Assembly (NCBI RefSeq): GCF_934307085.1
Contig: NZ_CAKRCF010000008.1
Coordinates: forward strand, 1-64,000
Length of the DNA: 64,000 nt
Direction of reading: 5' to 3'
Origin: an uncultured Anaerobutyricum sp.
Lineage (GTDB): Bacteria; Bacillota; Clostridia; Lachnospirales; Lachnospiraceae
How positions within the stretch are numbered: position 1 is the first letter of the stretch; every line of letters begins with the position of its first letter. The notes under the pieces were generated by a model. It did not search any database. It was not told the origin of the DNA and worked only from the letters and a program-made list of their open reading frames with translations. Below are positions 16,796-25,747 of this stretch, piece after piece. The position numbers and the translations under genes were made by a program.

Positions 16796-19700
16796 ATGAA
16801 AAGAGAAAATTATTTAAGAAGCATAATTGGACGAAATATTAAAAAATGTGTGACGGTATCGATTGCTTCCGTATTTCTTGCAAGTTCTGTAGTTGTTTTT
16901 AATCCTTTTATACAGGGGGTGCAGGCAAAGCAGGTAAAGGTTGCTAAGGGTAGTGATGAAACTTCCCCTTCTGATAGTGAGATTCCTGAGACAAGCAAAG
17001 GTGCGTTTGAAAAGTACAAGCAGATTGAAGGAATCAATCAAAATACTATTTTAGGAGCAGATTTTACAAACTATCAACAGTGTTTGGGCTGGGAAAAAAT
17101 ATATAAAAATTATATGAGCCAGCCGGTAGATGATATTTTTGCTTACGTAAAAGAACAGGGGATTAATACAATTTCCATAAAGGTTGCAGTGAATCCTACG
17201 GGGAATGATGAATATCTTTCTTTGGATAATGCCATAAAGACATTAAAAGCTGTAGAGCAGTCGAAAACAAATCTTAAAACAAATGTTGTACTGTTATATT
17301 CAGACGGTATCACCTATGCAAATGAGCAGAAGCTTCCAGAAGGATGGACAGAAGATACTGCAGCCCAGAAAGCACAGGAATATACAAAGGAAACGATTGC
17401 AAAGCTGCAGCAGGAAAATGTAAAGCCAGACATGGTAACAATCGGAAATGAAGTAAACTGGAATTTCCTTGGAATTGAGAAAGATCAGGGATGGGAAACG
17501 ATGGGTAAGATTTCTGATTTCCTGACACAGTCTGGAATTAAGAGTGTCGTAAGTCTTTCTGCACCAACGAAGGCTACTGACATACAATACATCATTAAAA
17601 AGTTAGATGATGCCAAAGTAGACTATAGTTATGTCGGTGTGAATCTTTATCCAGATAGTAATACCAATACATACATAGAGGAACTGTGCAGTGAAGTAGA
17701 AAAAGATGCGCCAGATAAACAGCTTATTGTTTCTAATGTTAAGTATGACCGGGTAAATGATGACAATACAGTGAATGTATATACACAGGCAGATAATATT
17801 TATAATTTGTTATCTGCTACAATTGATAAGGAGAATGCTGGTGGATTAATCTATGATAATGCAGCCAATGCCGGAAGCTGGACATCTTTGTTTGATTCTG
17901 AAGGAGATGCTCAGGTGTCTCTTGCAATCTTTGCTTATGCCCAGAAGGAGGAGAATGAAGCTGGGCCAGATACAAGCAGAGATCCTTATAAATACGGAGA
18001 TGATACCGGTTTAAAACAGCAGAAAGTAACAATCAATAAAGTAGCAAATATGACAAATTCCACGATTCAGGGAATGGATATTTCTTCCTATGTTGCATTA
18101 AAAAATGCAGGAGTAAAGTTCTATGATAATAATGGAAAAGAAGCTTCATTATTGAAAGTTCTTCATGATAATGGAATAAATTATATTCGTATCCGTATCT
18201 GGAATGACCCTAAAAATGAAAAAGGTCAAACTTATGGTGGCGGTGGAAATGATGTAGAGACTGGATTAAAAATTGCCAAAGAAGCCAGCCAGTACGGAAT
18301 GAAGATTTTACTTGATTTTCATTATTCAGACTTCTGGGCAGATCCGGCGCAGCAGATTATACCAAAAGCATGGGAAGTAGATAAAGATAATCCTGAAAAA
18401 ATGAGTGAAAACGTTTATAAATTTACAAAAGATACCGTTATAAAGTTCCAGGAAGCTGGTGCAGAAGTAGGCATGGTTCAGGTTGGAAATGAAATTACAA
18501 ATGGTATGTTAGGAATTCTTGTAGATCGTGATAAGGGTGGTTATTGGAAAGATGTATGGGGAGATACACAAAAATCTCAGACAATTAACAGCTATTTAAG
18601 TGCAGGAAGCAGAGCAGTAAGGGAAACTGCACCTAAAGCATTGATTGCACTTCAGCTTGAAACACCGAATGTTACTAAGTATCAGGCAATTATGGATACC
18701 TGGGAAAGGGATGGCATAGATTACGATGTACTTGGTTCTTCCTATTATCCATTCTGGTCTACTGAACAAAAAGCAAATACACCAGACACATTAAAAAAGG
18801 TGCAGGAATATGCAGCTTCCAGAGGTAAGCTTTTTGTTGTTACTGAAACAGCATGGACAAACTCTTTAGAGGACGCAGATGGAACTCCGAACTCTATTGG
18901 TAAGTCAGATGATACTTCTGCATATGAAGTAGGTCCGCAGGGACAAGTTAATATGCTCACAGACTTGTATAAGACAGTTCTTTCTCAGGATAACGGTCTT
19001 GGAGCTTTTTACTGGGAAGGTGCGTGGCTTCCAGTAAGACCTGGTTGGACAAACTCGGGATATAATAAAAAGATTGCAGATGAATATGGAACTGGATGGG
19101 CTTCTGCTGGAGCAAATGGATATTTTTCCGAGTACAAAATGTATTATAATGGCGAGCCTGCATGGGGCGGAACAAGCTGGGATAATCAAGGACTCTTTGA
19201 TGACAGAGGATATCCATTAGATTCTCTTCGTTTTTACAAAGATGCTGTATCTTCTGATACAAAGTATTCCAGAGTAGTTATTACATTATGTGATAAAGCC
19301 AATAATGTAATTGATTATAGAGTCATAAAGGTGGAAAAGGGAGAAAATGTAACATATACATTGCCAGATATTAGTGGTTATACAAAAACAGAGAATACAC
19401 TACAGATTTCAGGAACAGGAGAAGAGTTAACTCAGATATCTGCTGCTGTGTATGACAAGATTGTTATTCCAAAGCAACAGGTGATTTCTACTAAGAAGTC
19501 TTCATATACTCTCTCTTACGGTACAACATACAATCTTAAAACACAGGTGAAGGCGATAGGAAGTCTGACATTTACTTCAAATAATACAAGTGTTGCTTCT
19601 ATAGGAAGACAAAGTGGAAAGTTAACATTGAAAAAGCCTGGAAAAGTAACAATTAAGATAACTGCCGGAGCAACAAAAGACTATAAACAGGCAAATAAAA

Positions 19701-20008
19701 ATATTACAATCTACGTTGTTCCAAAACAGCAGACAGTCAAGAAGCTTTCTGCTGCAAAGAAGAAAATAAAGGTTGTTTTAAAGAAAGATACAAAAGCCAC
19801 AGGATATCAAATTCTTGTAGCCAAAGACTCTAAATTTAGCAAAGGAAGAAAAGTACTTACGAAAAAGGGAACAAAACAAGTGACCTATACGATAACGAAG
19901 TTAACCTCTAAGAAAGTTTATTATGTGAAAGCTCGTTCTTACAAAACAATAGGTAATAAAAAGTACTTTGCTTCATGGAGTAAAATAAAGAAAGTAAAAG
20001 TAAAGTAA
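16796..20008 (+). CDS. Secreted GH53 endo-beta-1,4-galactanase with an extra degenerate GH53-like domain
   Basis: This 1070 aa exported protein has an N-terminal signal segment (about 1-45). A first GH53-like domain (about 75-385) keeps an acid/base-like Glu219 (TIGNEVNW), but the position expected for the nucleophile reads IVSNVKY (Asn314). A canonical GH53 domain follows (about 420-810) with Glu566 in QVGNEITNG and Glu684 in VVTETAW. The tail holds a short YTLPDISGY module, a Big-type Ig domain and an Fn3-like C-terminus, common in Lachnospiraceae surface proteins. GH53 enzymes cut beta-1,4-galactan side chains of pectin. A paralogue lies at 37742 and shares 413 bp of identical DNA. Whether the first domain binds galactan or is inactive is inference. 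Confidence 0.88.
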   Translation: MKRENYLRSIIGRNIKKCVTVSIASVFLASSVVVFNPFIQGVQAKQVKVAKGSDETSPSDSEIPETSKGAFEKYKQIEGINQNTILGADFTNYQQCLGWEKIYKNYMSQPVDDIFAYVKEQGINTISIKVAVNPTGNDEYLSLDNAIKTLKAVEQSKTNLKTNVVLLYSDGITYANEQKLPEGWTEDTAAQKAQEYTKETIAKLQQENVKPDMVTIGNEVNWNFLGIEKDQGWETMGKISDFLTQSGIKSVVSLSAPTKATDIQYIIKKLDDAKVDYSYVGVNLYPDSNTNTYIEELCSEVEKDAPDKQLIVSNVKYDRVNDDNTVNVYTQADNIYNLLSATIDKENAGGLIYDNAANAGSWTSLFDSEGDAQVSLAIFAYAQKEENEAGPDTSRDPYKYGDDTGLKQQKVTINKVANMTNSTIQGMDISSYVALKNAGVKFYDNNGKEASLLKVLHDNGINYIRIRIWNDPKNEKGQTYGGGGNDVETGLKIAKEASQYGMKILLDFHYSDFWADPAQQIIPKAWEVDKDNPEKMSENVYKFTKDTVIKFQEAGAEVGMVQVGNEITNGMLGILVDRDKGGYWKDVWGDTQKSQTINSYLSAGSRAVRETAPKALIALQLETPNVTKYQAIMDTWERDGIDYDVLGSSYYPFWSTEQKANTPDTLKKVQEYAASRGKLFVVTETAWTNSLEDADGTPNSIGKSDDTSAYEVGPQGQVNMLTDLYKTVLSQDNGLGAFYWEGAWLPVRPGWTNSGYNKKIADEYGTGWASAGANGYFSEYKMYYNGEPAWGGTSWDNQGLFDDRGYPLDSLRFYKDAVSSDTKYSRVVITLCDKANNVIDYRVIKVEKGENVTYTLPDISGYTKTENTLQISGTGEELTQISAAVYDKIVIPKQQVISTKKSSYTLSYGTTYNLKTQVKAIGSLTFTSNNTSVASIGRQSGKLTLKKPGKVTIKITAGATKDYKQANKNITIYVVPKQQTVKKLSAAKKKIKVVLKKDTKATGYQILVAKDSKFSKGRKVLTKKGTKQVTYTITKLTSKKVYYVKARSYKTIGNKKYFASWSKIKKVKVK

Positions 20009-20009
20009 A

Positions 20010-20115
20010 TTCTAATTTATTGAGCTGGTAATAGACGCCGCTGTGGAGATATCTATGCAATCCGACCATAGGTATCTCCACAGCGGCGTCTATTATCAAC
20101 TCGACAAATTAGAAG
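20010..20115. terminator. Compact outer palindrome, bidirectional terminator of GH53 gene and pflA
   Basis: Two arms of about 42 bp (20010-20051 and 20073-20115) pair almost fully; both contain the AGACGCCGCTGTGGAGATA / TATCTCCACAGCGGCGTCT block. It has the outer-end sequence (TTCTAATTTATTGAG / CTCGACAAATTAGAA) of the long intergenic elements without the inner palindrome. It lies between the convergent ends of the GH53 gene and pflA, starting 2 bp after the stop codon. Confidence 0.8.
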
Positions 20116-20123
20116 TTAATAAA

Positions 20124-20876
20124 TTAAATTTCGATTCCCAAAATTTTTTTTGCATTTTCTATTCGTTCTTTTGTTGGAGGCTCAATACCCTCTAATGGAT
20201 AATCCAGACCAAGTTCTTTCCATTTGTAAATTCCCATCGTATGATAAGGCAGGATTTCTATCTTTTCCACGTTATCAAGAGAATGAATGAAATCAGATAG
20301 TCTGGTTAAATATTCATCTTTATCGCTTCGTTCCGGAACAAGGACATGACGAATCCAAATTGGTTTTTTGATATCAGAAAGATAGCGAATCATGTCGAGA
20401 ATATTTTCGTTGCTCCGACCAGTTAAAGTCTTGTGACATTCAGTATCAATATGTTTGATATCCACTAATAACAGGTCTGTGTATTTCATCAATTCCTGAA
20501 ATTTAGAAAAGAAAGGTTCTTCTCTTGTAAAAGGTCCTCCAGCAGTATCAATAACAGTGTGGATTCCTTTTTCTTTTGCCTTTTTAAAAAACTCTAGCAT
20601 AAAATCAATCTGTAAAAGAGGCTCACCACCACTTACAGTAATACCGCCGCTATTTTTCCAGTAAGTACGATAACGGAGTGCCTGATTTAACAGCTCATCC
20701 GCACTTCTCCACACCGCACCATTTTCCTCTGTCATTTTCCAGGTGTCCGGATTGTGGCAGAACTGGCATCGCAAAGGACAACCCTGTAAAAAAACAATAA
20801 AACGAACTCCCGGTCCATCCACCGAACCAAAACTCTCTGTAGAATGAACAAGAGCCATCGTATTTTTATCACTCAT
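20124..20876 (-). CDS. pflA: Pyruvate formate-lyase activating enzyme
   Basis: This radical SAM enzyme places the glycyl radical on PflB. From the ATG at 20876 it is 250 aa. It has the family cluster motif with Cys33, Cys37, Cys40 (GCPLRCQFCHNPDTW), the SAM-binding GGITVSGGEPLLQ, and a length typical of PflA. A GTG at 20885 would add three residues but overlaps the GAGGTG ribosome site that is 6 bp before the ATG, so I use the ATG. It follows pflB in the same direction after a gap of about 500 bp that contains a palindromic element, so the two may be partly uncoupled. Confidence 0.94.
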   Translation of the reverse strand: MSDKNTMALVHSTESFGSVDGPGVRFIVFLQGCPLRCQFCHNPDTWKMTEENGAVWRSADELLNQALRYRTYWKNSGGITVSGGEPLLQIDFMLEFFKKAKEKGIHTVIDTAGGPFTREEPFFSKFQELMKYTDLLLVDIKHIDTECHKTLTGRSNENILDMIRYLSDIKKPIWIRHVLVPERSDKDEYLTRLSDFIHSLDNVEKIEILPYHTMGIYKWKELGLDYPLEGIEPPTKERIENAKKILGIEI

Positions 20877-20885
20877 AAATAACAC

Positions 20886-21373
20886 CTCATATTACTCGCT
20901 TTTTAATTATAAATTCATCATAGTCAAAACTTTTATAGACGAAATACTTCTCATAATATTAAAATTTATAATGTTAGAAATACCCGCCATTAAAAATAGT
21001 AGTCAAGAAATAAAATCTGATTAATCTTTATTGCTACTACAGTGTAAAAATAAGCTATCAGGAAAAAATTAATATATTCATATAAATAGATGTATATGAA
21101 TAATTGAAAATAGTGATTAGGAAACAAAGTATAATTATATTAAAGTCAGGATGTTGGCAAGATATATGGTAAAGAACGTAATACAAAAAGAGAACACTTT
21201 TATGACTTTTGTACTATGGAATTTTGACCGTAGCCGCTTCGAACTGCTTTCTTCGAAGCGGCTGTTTTATCGGGCAAAATAGAATGTTTAGTACAATGAA
21301 TAAAAATATCTCTTTTTGTATTACGTTCTTTTCAAAAAACGAGAGTCAGCATCCATAAGGATAAAAACATTTA
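20886..21373. other. pflB-pflA spacer
   Basis: No gene is seen in these 488 bp. The part next to pflB (21171-21332) is a long palindrome. The rest (20886-21170) is AT-rich, without a clear promoter that I could place. Confidence 0.5.
21171..21332 (+). repeat. Long palindromic intergenic element, inner unit (copy D)
   Basis: Arms AAAGAACGTAATACAAAAAG (from 21171) and CTTTTTGTATTACGTTCTTT (to 21331) pair perfectly. Inside lie TTGTACT / AGTACAA, GGAATTTTGACC / GGGCAAAAT and an apical stem AGCCGCTTCGA / TCGAAGCGGCT (21232-21242, 21253-21263). It is the same architecture as at 5810-5975, but with quite different arm and apical sequences. Outer arms are absent. It lies between pflB and pflA, where it could shape termination or mRNA stability. 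Confidence 0.85.
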
Positions 21374-23626
21374 TTACATTCTATCGTGGCATGTTCTTGC
21401 AATTACATCTAACTGCTGTTCTTTTGTCAGTGAGATAAATTTAACTGCGTAACCAGAAACACGGATAGTAAAGTTTGCGTATTCTTCTTTTTCTGGATGT
21501 TCCATCGCATCAATCAATTTCTCAACACCAAATACGTTTACATTTAAGTGGTGAGCGCCCTGAGCAAAGTAACCATCCATAACATTTACTAAGTTATTGA
21601 TACGTTCTTCTTCGGAATGTCCAAGTGCATCTGGATTAATTGTCTGTGTATTGGAAATGCCATCTAATGCCCATTCGTAAGGAAGTTTTGCTACGGAGTT
21701 TAAGGAAGCTAAGAGACCGTTCTGCTCTGCACCATAACTTGGGTTTGCCCCTGGGGAAAGTGGCTCACCAGCTTTTCTTCCGTCTGGAAGGGAACCTGTT
21801 GCCTTACCATATACTACGTTAGATGTGATAGTAAGTATGGAAGTTGTAGGTTCGGAATCACGGTAAGTATGGAATTTCTCAAGTTTCTTCATGAATGTTT
21901 GGAGTAACCATACAGCGATATCATCTGCGCGGTCGTCGTCATTTCCGTATTTAGGGAAGTCACCAGTTGTTTCGTAATCTACAACAAGACCTTCTTCGTT
22001 ACGAACTGTCTTAACTTTTGCGTATTTGATAGCACTTAAGGAGTCTACTACATGTGAAAATCCTGCGATACCTGTAGCGAAAGTACGACGTACATTTGTA
22101 TCGATTAAGGACATCAGTGCATATTCATAGTAGTATTTGTCATGCATGTACTGGATAAGATTTAATGTATTGACATATAAGCCTGCTAACCAGTCCATCA
22201 TGATATCATATTTGTGCATTACTTCGTCATAGTCAAGATATTCAGAAGTGATTGGTTTATATTCTGGTCCAACCTGCTGTCCTGACTTTTCATCCACACC
22301 ACCATTGATAGCATAAAGAAGACATTTTGCAAGGTTTGCACGAGCTCCAAAGAACTGCATTTCCTTACCAGTTTGTGTAGCAGAAACACAGCAGCAGATG
22401 GAGTAATCATCGCCCCATACTGGACGCATTACATCATCATTTTCATACTGGATAGAACTTGTTGTGATAGAAATATGAGCTGCGTAATCTCTAAATGCTT
22501 TTGGAAGACGCTCAGAGTAAAGTACGGTAAGGTTTGGCTCTGGAGATGGTCCCATATTTTCTAATGTATGGAGGAAACGGTAGTCCGTCTTTGTAACCAT
22601 AGAACGTCCGTCCTGTCCAAGTCCACCAACTTCGAGTGTTGCCCATACAGGGTCACCAGAGAAGAGCTGGTTGTAAGCTGGGATACGTCCGAACTTAACC
22701 ATACGGAACTTCATAGTCATATGGTCGATTAATTCCTGTGCTTCCTTCTCTGTAAGGATTCCCTTATCCATATCACGTTTGATATAAATATCAAGGAAAG
22801 TAGCGATACGTCCGATACTCATAGCAGCACCGTTCTGTGTTTTGATTGCTGCAAGGTATCCGAAATATGTCCACTGAACAGCCTCTTTTGCGTTAGAAGC
22901 AGGTTCAGAAATATCATAGCCATAGCTTTCAGCCATAATCTTCATATCTTTTAATGCTTTAATCTGCACGGAGATTTCTTCTCTTAAACGGATAACATCG
23001 TCTGTCATTGTTCCGTCGCCACAGTTTGCGAAATCTTTCTGTTTGTCAGCAACTAACAGGTCGATACCGTAAAGAGCGACACGACGGTAATCACCAACGA
23101 TACGTCCACGTCCGTAAGTATCTGGAAGACCGGTGATAATCTTGTTGTGACGAGCTTTTTTCATCTCAGGAGTATAAGCATCAAATACTGCCTGGTTATG
23201 TGTTTTATGATAATCTGTAAAAATCTTATGGAATTCTGGGTTTGGTGTGTAACCATAAGTTGTACAAGCTTCCTCGGCAGTACGGATACCACCAAATGGC
23301 ATGAATGCACGTTTTAAAGGTTTGTCTGTCTGAAGACCTACAATCTGCTCTTTATCCTTTAAAGATTCAGAAATATAACCCGGTTTATGAGAAGTAAGGC
23401 TTGATACGATATCAGTATCCATATCAAGAACGCCACCTTTTTCACGCTCTGCTTTCTGCAGCTTCTGCAGTTCGCCCCACAGTGCGTCAGTAGCTTCGGT
23501 TGGACCTTCAAGGAAAGAAGCATCTCCATCATATGGAGTGTAGTTATCCTGGATAAACTCTCTTAAATTAATTTCCTCTCGCCAGATTCGTCCATTAAAT
23601 CCCTGCCATTGTTCTTTTTGTAACAT
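21374..23626 (-). CDS. pflB: Formate acetyltransferase (pyruvate formate-lyase)
   Basis: This 750 aa glycyl-radical enzyme converts pyruvate and CoA to acetyl-CoA and formate without oxygen. The active-site Cys412-Cys413 pair lies in [11 protein letters not shown] and the radical-bearing Gly725 in RVSGYAVKF. Length and the start ([20 protein letters not shown]) match PflB rather than the glycerol or choline lyases. AGGGAGG precedes ATG on the minus strand. A Rex-like site lies about 60 bp upstream, consistent with control by NADH/NAD ratio. Its activase is the next gene. Confidence 0.96.
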   Translation of the reverse strand: MLQKEQWQGFNGRIWREEINLREFIQDNYTPYDGDASFLEGPTEATDALWGELQKLQKAEREKGGVLDMDTDIVSSLTSHKPGYISESLKDKEQIVGLQTDKPLKRAFMPFGGIRTAEEACTTYGYTPNPEFHKIFTDYHKTHNQAVFDAYTPEMKKARHNKIITGLPDTYGRGRIVGDYRRVALYGIDLLVADKQKDFANCGDGTMTDDVIRLREEISVQIKALKDMKIMAESYGYDISEPASNAKEAVQWTYFGYLAAIKTQNGAAMSIGRIATFLDIYIKRDMDKGILTEKEAQELIDHMTMKFRMVKFGRIPAYNQLFSGDPVWATLEVGGLGQDGRSMVTKTDYRFLHTLENMGPSPEPNLTVLYSERLPKAFRDYAAHISITTSSIQYENDDVMRPVWGDDYSICCCVSATQTGKEMQFFGARANLAKCLLYAINGGVDEKSGQQVGPEYKPITSEYLDYDEVMHKYDIMMDWLAGLYVNTLNLIQYMHDKYYYEYALMSLIDTNVRRTFATGIAGFSHVVDSLSAIKYAKVKTVRNEEGLVVDYETTGDFPKYGNDDDRADDIAVWLLQTFMKKLEKFHTYRDSEPTTSILTITSNVVYGKATGSLPDGRKAGEPLSPGANPSYGAEQNGLLASLNSVAKLPYEWALDGISNTQTINPDALGHSEEERINNLVNVMDGYFAQGAHHLNVNVFGVEKLIDAMEHPEKEEYANFTIRVSGYAVKFISLTKEQQLDVIARTCHDRM

Positions 23627-23683
23627 TTTAATTGACCTCCCTGTTTGTTAAAAAAATCCTTAAGTCAAGGTTTTGAAATATGT

Positions 23684-23701
23684 TTGCTAAAAAATCAACA
23701 A
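23684..23701 (-). promoter_or_regulatory. Candidate Rex operator upstream of pflB
   Basis: Read on the minus strand, TTGTTGATTTTTTAGCAA matches the clostridial Rex consensus TTGTTAA-N4-TTAACAA at 12 of 14 fixed positions, with the two changes placed at mirror positions. It lies downstream of the likely promoter and about 58 bp before the pflB start, where binding would block transcription. Rex is known to control fermentation genes in Clostridia. Confidence 0.5.
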
Positions 23702-23763
23702 AATAATTAGATGATTCTATAAAATTAGTCATAACTTATTTGGGTTATAATCATCTAACAACA

Positions 23764-23792
23764 TTATTAACATGATTTTTGATAATCGTCAA
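23764..23792 (-). promoter_or_regulatory. Candidate pflB promoter
   Basis: On the minus strand TTGACG is followed by a 17 bp spacer and TAATAA. The leader to the pflB ATG would be about 130 nt and include the Rex-like site. Confidence 0.4.
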
Positions 23793-24073
23793 ACAATTTT
23801 TTAATATTATGTGTTCTTTTTTTTGAACATATACAGTAAAAATAGGGATAGAGCCTTTAAAATAGCGTCTTTAAACCTGTTGATAAAAAAATATCAAACC
23901 ATGCACACGTACTGATATAAGTACAATATTGCTGAATGTATAGAGGCAATATTCTTGTATATTTATTCAAATTATGACACGAAGCTTGCAGAAACTGTTT
24001 TTCAAACACTCTTCGGGATAGCATTTCACATAATAAAATTTGTTATTATTTTTAATACTTGACTTAATGCTAC

Positions 24074-24322
24074 TTAAAGTTGTCGTTCTGGGAATATCGG
24101 ATAGAATATTTGTCCTGTTAGAAAAATAAAAAAGCCGATATCCAGACAAGAAATTGCCCAGACGGTCGGCCAAATAAGAATCTCATACTTCATGTGGTTC
24201 ATTCCACTTATTTCCGTCAGTTGTATAAGTGCCTTAAGTATAAATAAAACAGAACAAAATGTCAAGAGATTTGCTAATGAATTAAATAGTAAACCCTTCT
24301 TGCCATATCGTGGAATATCCAT
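24074..24322 (-). CDS. Possible small membrane protein overlapping thrE2
   Basis: From ATG at 24322 this frame gives 82 aa with two hydrophobic stretches, LANLLTFCSVLFILKALIQL and WPTVWAISCLDIGFFIFLTG, and a charged tail FPERQL. It overlaps the 3' end of the ThrE_2-type gene by 49 bp in another frame. No strong ribosome site is seen and I do not recognise the protein. It could be translated by re-initiation, or be a non-coding remnant. Confidence 0.35.
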   Translation of the reverse strand: MDIPRYGKKGLLFNSLANLLTFCSVLFILKALIQLTEISGMNHMKYEILIWPTVWAISCLDIGFFIFLTGQIFYPIFPERQL

Positions 24323-24708
24323 ATGAGGCTCATTCCGATGGCAAGTCCCAAAGCACATTGTAATGTTTGAGAGCCATATGCAGCTGCTTCCTGCCATTTT
24401 TTCTGAACGGCATAGCTCATTGTGTAGTAAAGAGAGCCGCCGGGAATCAAAACGACAACAGAAATAATCAAAAATAGTGTGGTGGGGGCTTTTCTTATTT
24501 TAGCAATGACTTCAGAGTAGATTGCGGCGAAGGCACTGGCAAACAACGAAGAAATGAAAACATCAAATCCCCAAGTATTTGCGATGACGTAGACAACCCA
24601 GGTTAATACGCCGCCTAATGCAGCGGGGAGAATATGCTTAAACTGCAAATGAAATAAAAAACCGAATCCGGCGGCTCCGATAAAAGCCGCAAAGAACTGT
24701 AATATCAT
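24274..24708 (-). CDS. Threonine/serine exporter family, C-terminal half (YjjB-like)
   Basis: From ATG at 24708 the product is 144 aa with about five hydrophobic helices, ILQFFAAFIGAAGFGFLF through LALGLAIG-type segments. This is the ThrE_2/DUF3815 half of the ThrE transporter, which in many bacteria is encoded by a separate gene. The ATG overlaps the upstream gene's TGA (ATGA), and GGAGG lies 6 bp before it, so a longer frame from 24768 is unlikely. It should form a two-part membrane transporter with the upstream product. In E. coli the YjjP/YjjB pair exports succinate; in Corynebacterium ThrE exports threonine and serine. The substrate here is unknown. Confidence 0.85.
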   Translation of the reverse strand: MILQFFAAFIGAAGFGFLFHLQFKHILPAALGGVLTWVVYVIANTWGFDVFISSLFASAFAAIYSEVIAKIRKAPTTLFLIISVVVLIPGGSLYYTMSYAVQKKWQEAAAYGSQTLQCALGLAIGMSLIWIFHDMARRVYYLIH

Positions 24709-25466
24709 AAGATACCTCCAATAAACCAGATAGCACACATAAATCCACAGGCAAGTGCACCTGCCCAAAGAAGTGATTCCACAAGACGCATTACGCCAGA
24801 AATCGTATCTCCAATTAAAATATCACGAATAGAGTTGGTCATGAGGATTCCGGGAATTAAGAGCATAATATCACCAATCATAACTTTATCTGTATGGATT
24901 ACCGGAAAGAAATATGCAGTCACACAGATGCCGGAGCCGATAAACAGGGAACAGAAAAACTGCAGGATTAAGGTATTACTGCATATAGAATTTAAATGTC
25001 TTTGTAAAAAACACAGAAGAAAGGCAAATATAACCGCAATCGCCCCGTCTAAAATAGTTCCGCCAAAAAAGACGGAAAAGCCACCGGCACCGAGCATACT
25101 TCCCAGATAAATTGTATAAGGGGCAGGTGTGATTTTTGAAATTTTGTTTATTTCATCTTTCAAACCTGTAAGAGGAAGTGGGGAATCACAACAACGCCTG
25201 CTGAGTGCATTTGCCTGTTCTAGCTTAAAGAAATCTGTACCTGTAGGGGTAGTGATTCTTCTGGTTTGTGTGTATTCTTCTCCTTCTGCAAATACCATAG
25301 TGACAACGATACTTGAAGTGATTGCAAACACATTCATTTGAATCGCACCGTAGGCATGTCCCATTCGGTTTAGGGTTTCTTCCACGCGGCTGACTTCAGC
25401 ACCGTTAGTCAACATGATTTCAGCAAGATTTAATAATTCATGTAAAATAGCATTTGGTGGGTTCAA
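24705..25466 (-). CDS. Threonine/serine exporter family, N-terminal half (YjjP-like)
   Basis: The 254 aa product is the ThrE_1/DUF1212 half. A conserved soluble N-terminus (LLNLAEIMLTNGAEVSRVEETLNRMG, with the catalytic-looking AITSSIVVTM segment) precedes about five hydrophobic helices. I take the start as TTG at 25466 because AAGGAG lies 10 bp upstream. The ATG at 25514 overlaps a likely -10 box (TATAAT), so a start there is improbable. It is translationally coupled to the second half by an ATGA overlap. Confidence 0.85.
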   Translation of the reverse strand: MNPPNAILHELLNLAEIMLTNGAEVSRVEETLNRMGHAYGAIQMNVFAITSSIVVTMVFAEGEEYTQTRRITTPTGTDFFKLEQANALSRRCCDSPLPLTGLKDEINKISKITPAPYTIYLGSMLGAGGFSVFFGGTILDGAIAVIFAFLLCFLQRHLNSICSNTLILQFFCSLFIGSGICVTAYFFPVIHTDKVMIGDIMLLIPGILMTNSIRDILIGDTISGVMRLVESLLWAGALACGFMCAIWFIGGIL

Positions 25467-25502
25467 AACGGTCTGTCTCCTTTTACTAGTAGTTTTGCCG
25501 CC

Positions 25503-25531
25503 ATTATACCGCATTAAAGGGAAAAAAGAAA
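25503..25531 (-). promoter_or_regulatory. Promoter of the ThrE-type operon
   Basis: On the minus strand TTTCTT, 17 bp, then consensus TATAAT (25508-25503). It lies 37 bp before the TTG start and argues against the upstream ATG. Confidence 0.6.
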
Positions 25532-25599
25532 CAGTAATTAAGATAGAAATTTACATAAAAAAGTTTTGAAAAGTAAAAATACAGGTAGAAAAAAGAAAA

Positions 25600-25629
25600 T
25601 TGTAATCTTTTTTTGTTTTGTGATATAGT
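25600..25629 (+). promoter_or_regulatory. Promoter of the CmpB-like gene
   Basis: TTGTAA (25600-25605), 18 bp, TATAGT (25624-25629), about 120 bp before the start. Confidence 0.45.
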
Positions 25630-25747
25630 ATAGAATTGTAGCTATATAAAAGAAAAATGATTATAGGAGAAAGTTTGTAGTGTGGGAACAAGGGACATAA
25701 GAGAAACATACAAATAGATAAAAGAGAAGATAGTAAGGAGAAAAATT

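Larger units (their letters stand above)
23627..24073. other. pflB upstream region
   Basis: No gene is seen in these 447 bp. They hold the pflB promoter (23764-23792, minus strand) and a Rex-like site (23684-23701). Bases 23984-24015 resemble one arm (GTTTTTCAAACAC) of the palindrome at 54213 without a partner arm. Confidence 0.5.

Noticed and set aside
17300..17587. Antisense frames within the GH53 gene, repeated at 38192-38479
   Set aside because: They are shadows of the GH53 coding strand. They occur twice only because the DNA of the two genes is identical there.
24709..24768. N-terminal extension of the second ThrE-type gene
   Set aside because: The ATG at 24708 has GGAGG and a coupled ATGA overlap; the extension would read into the upstream gene in another frame.
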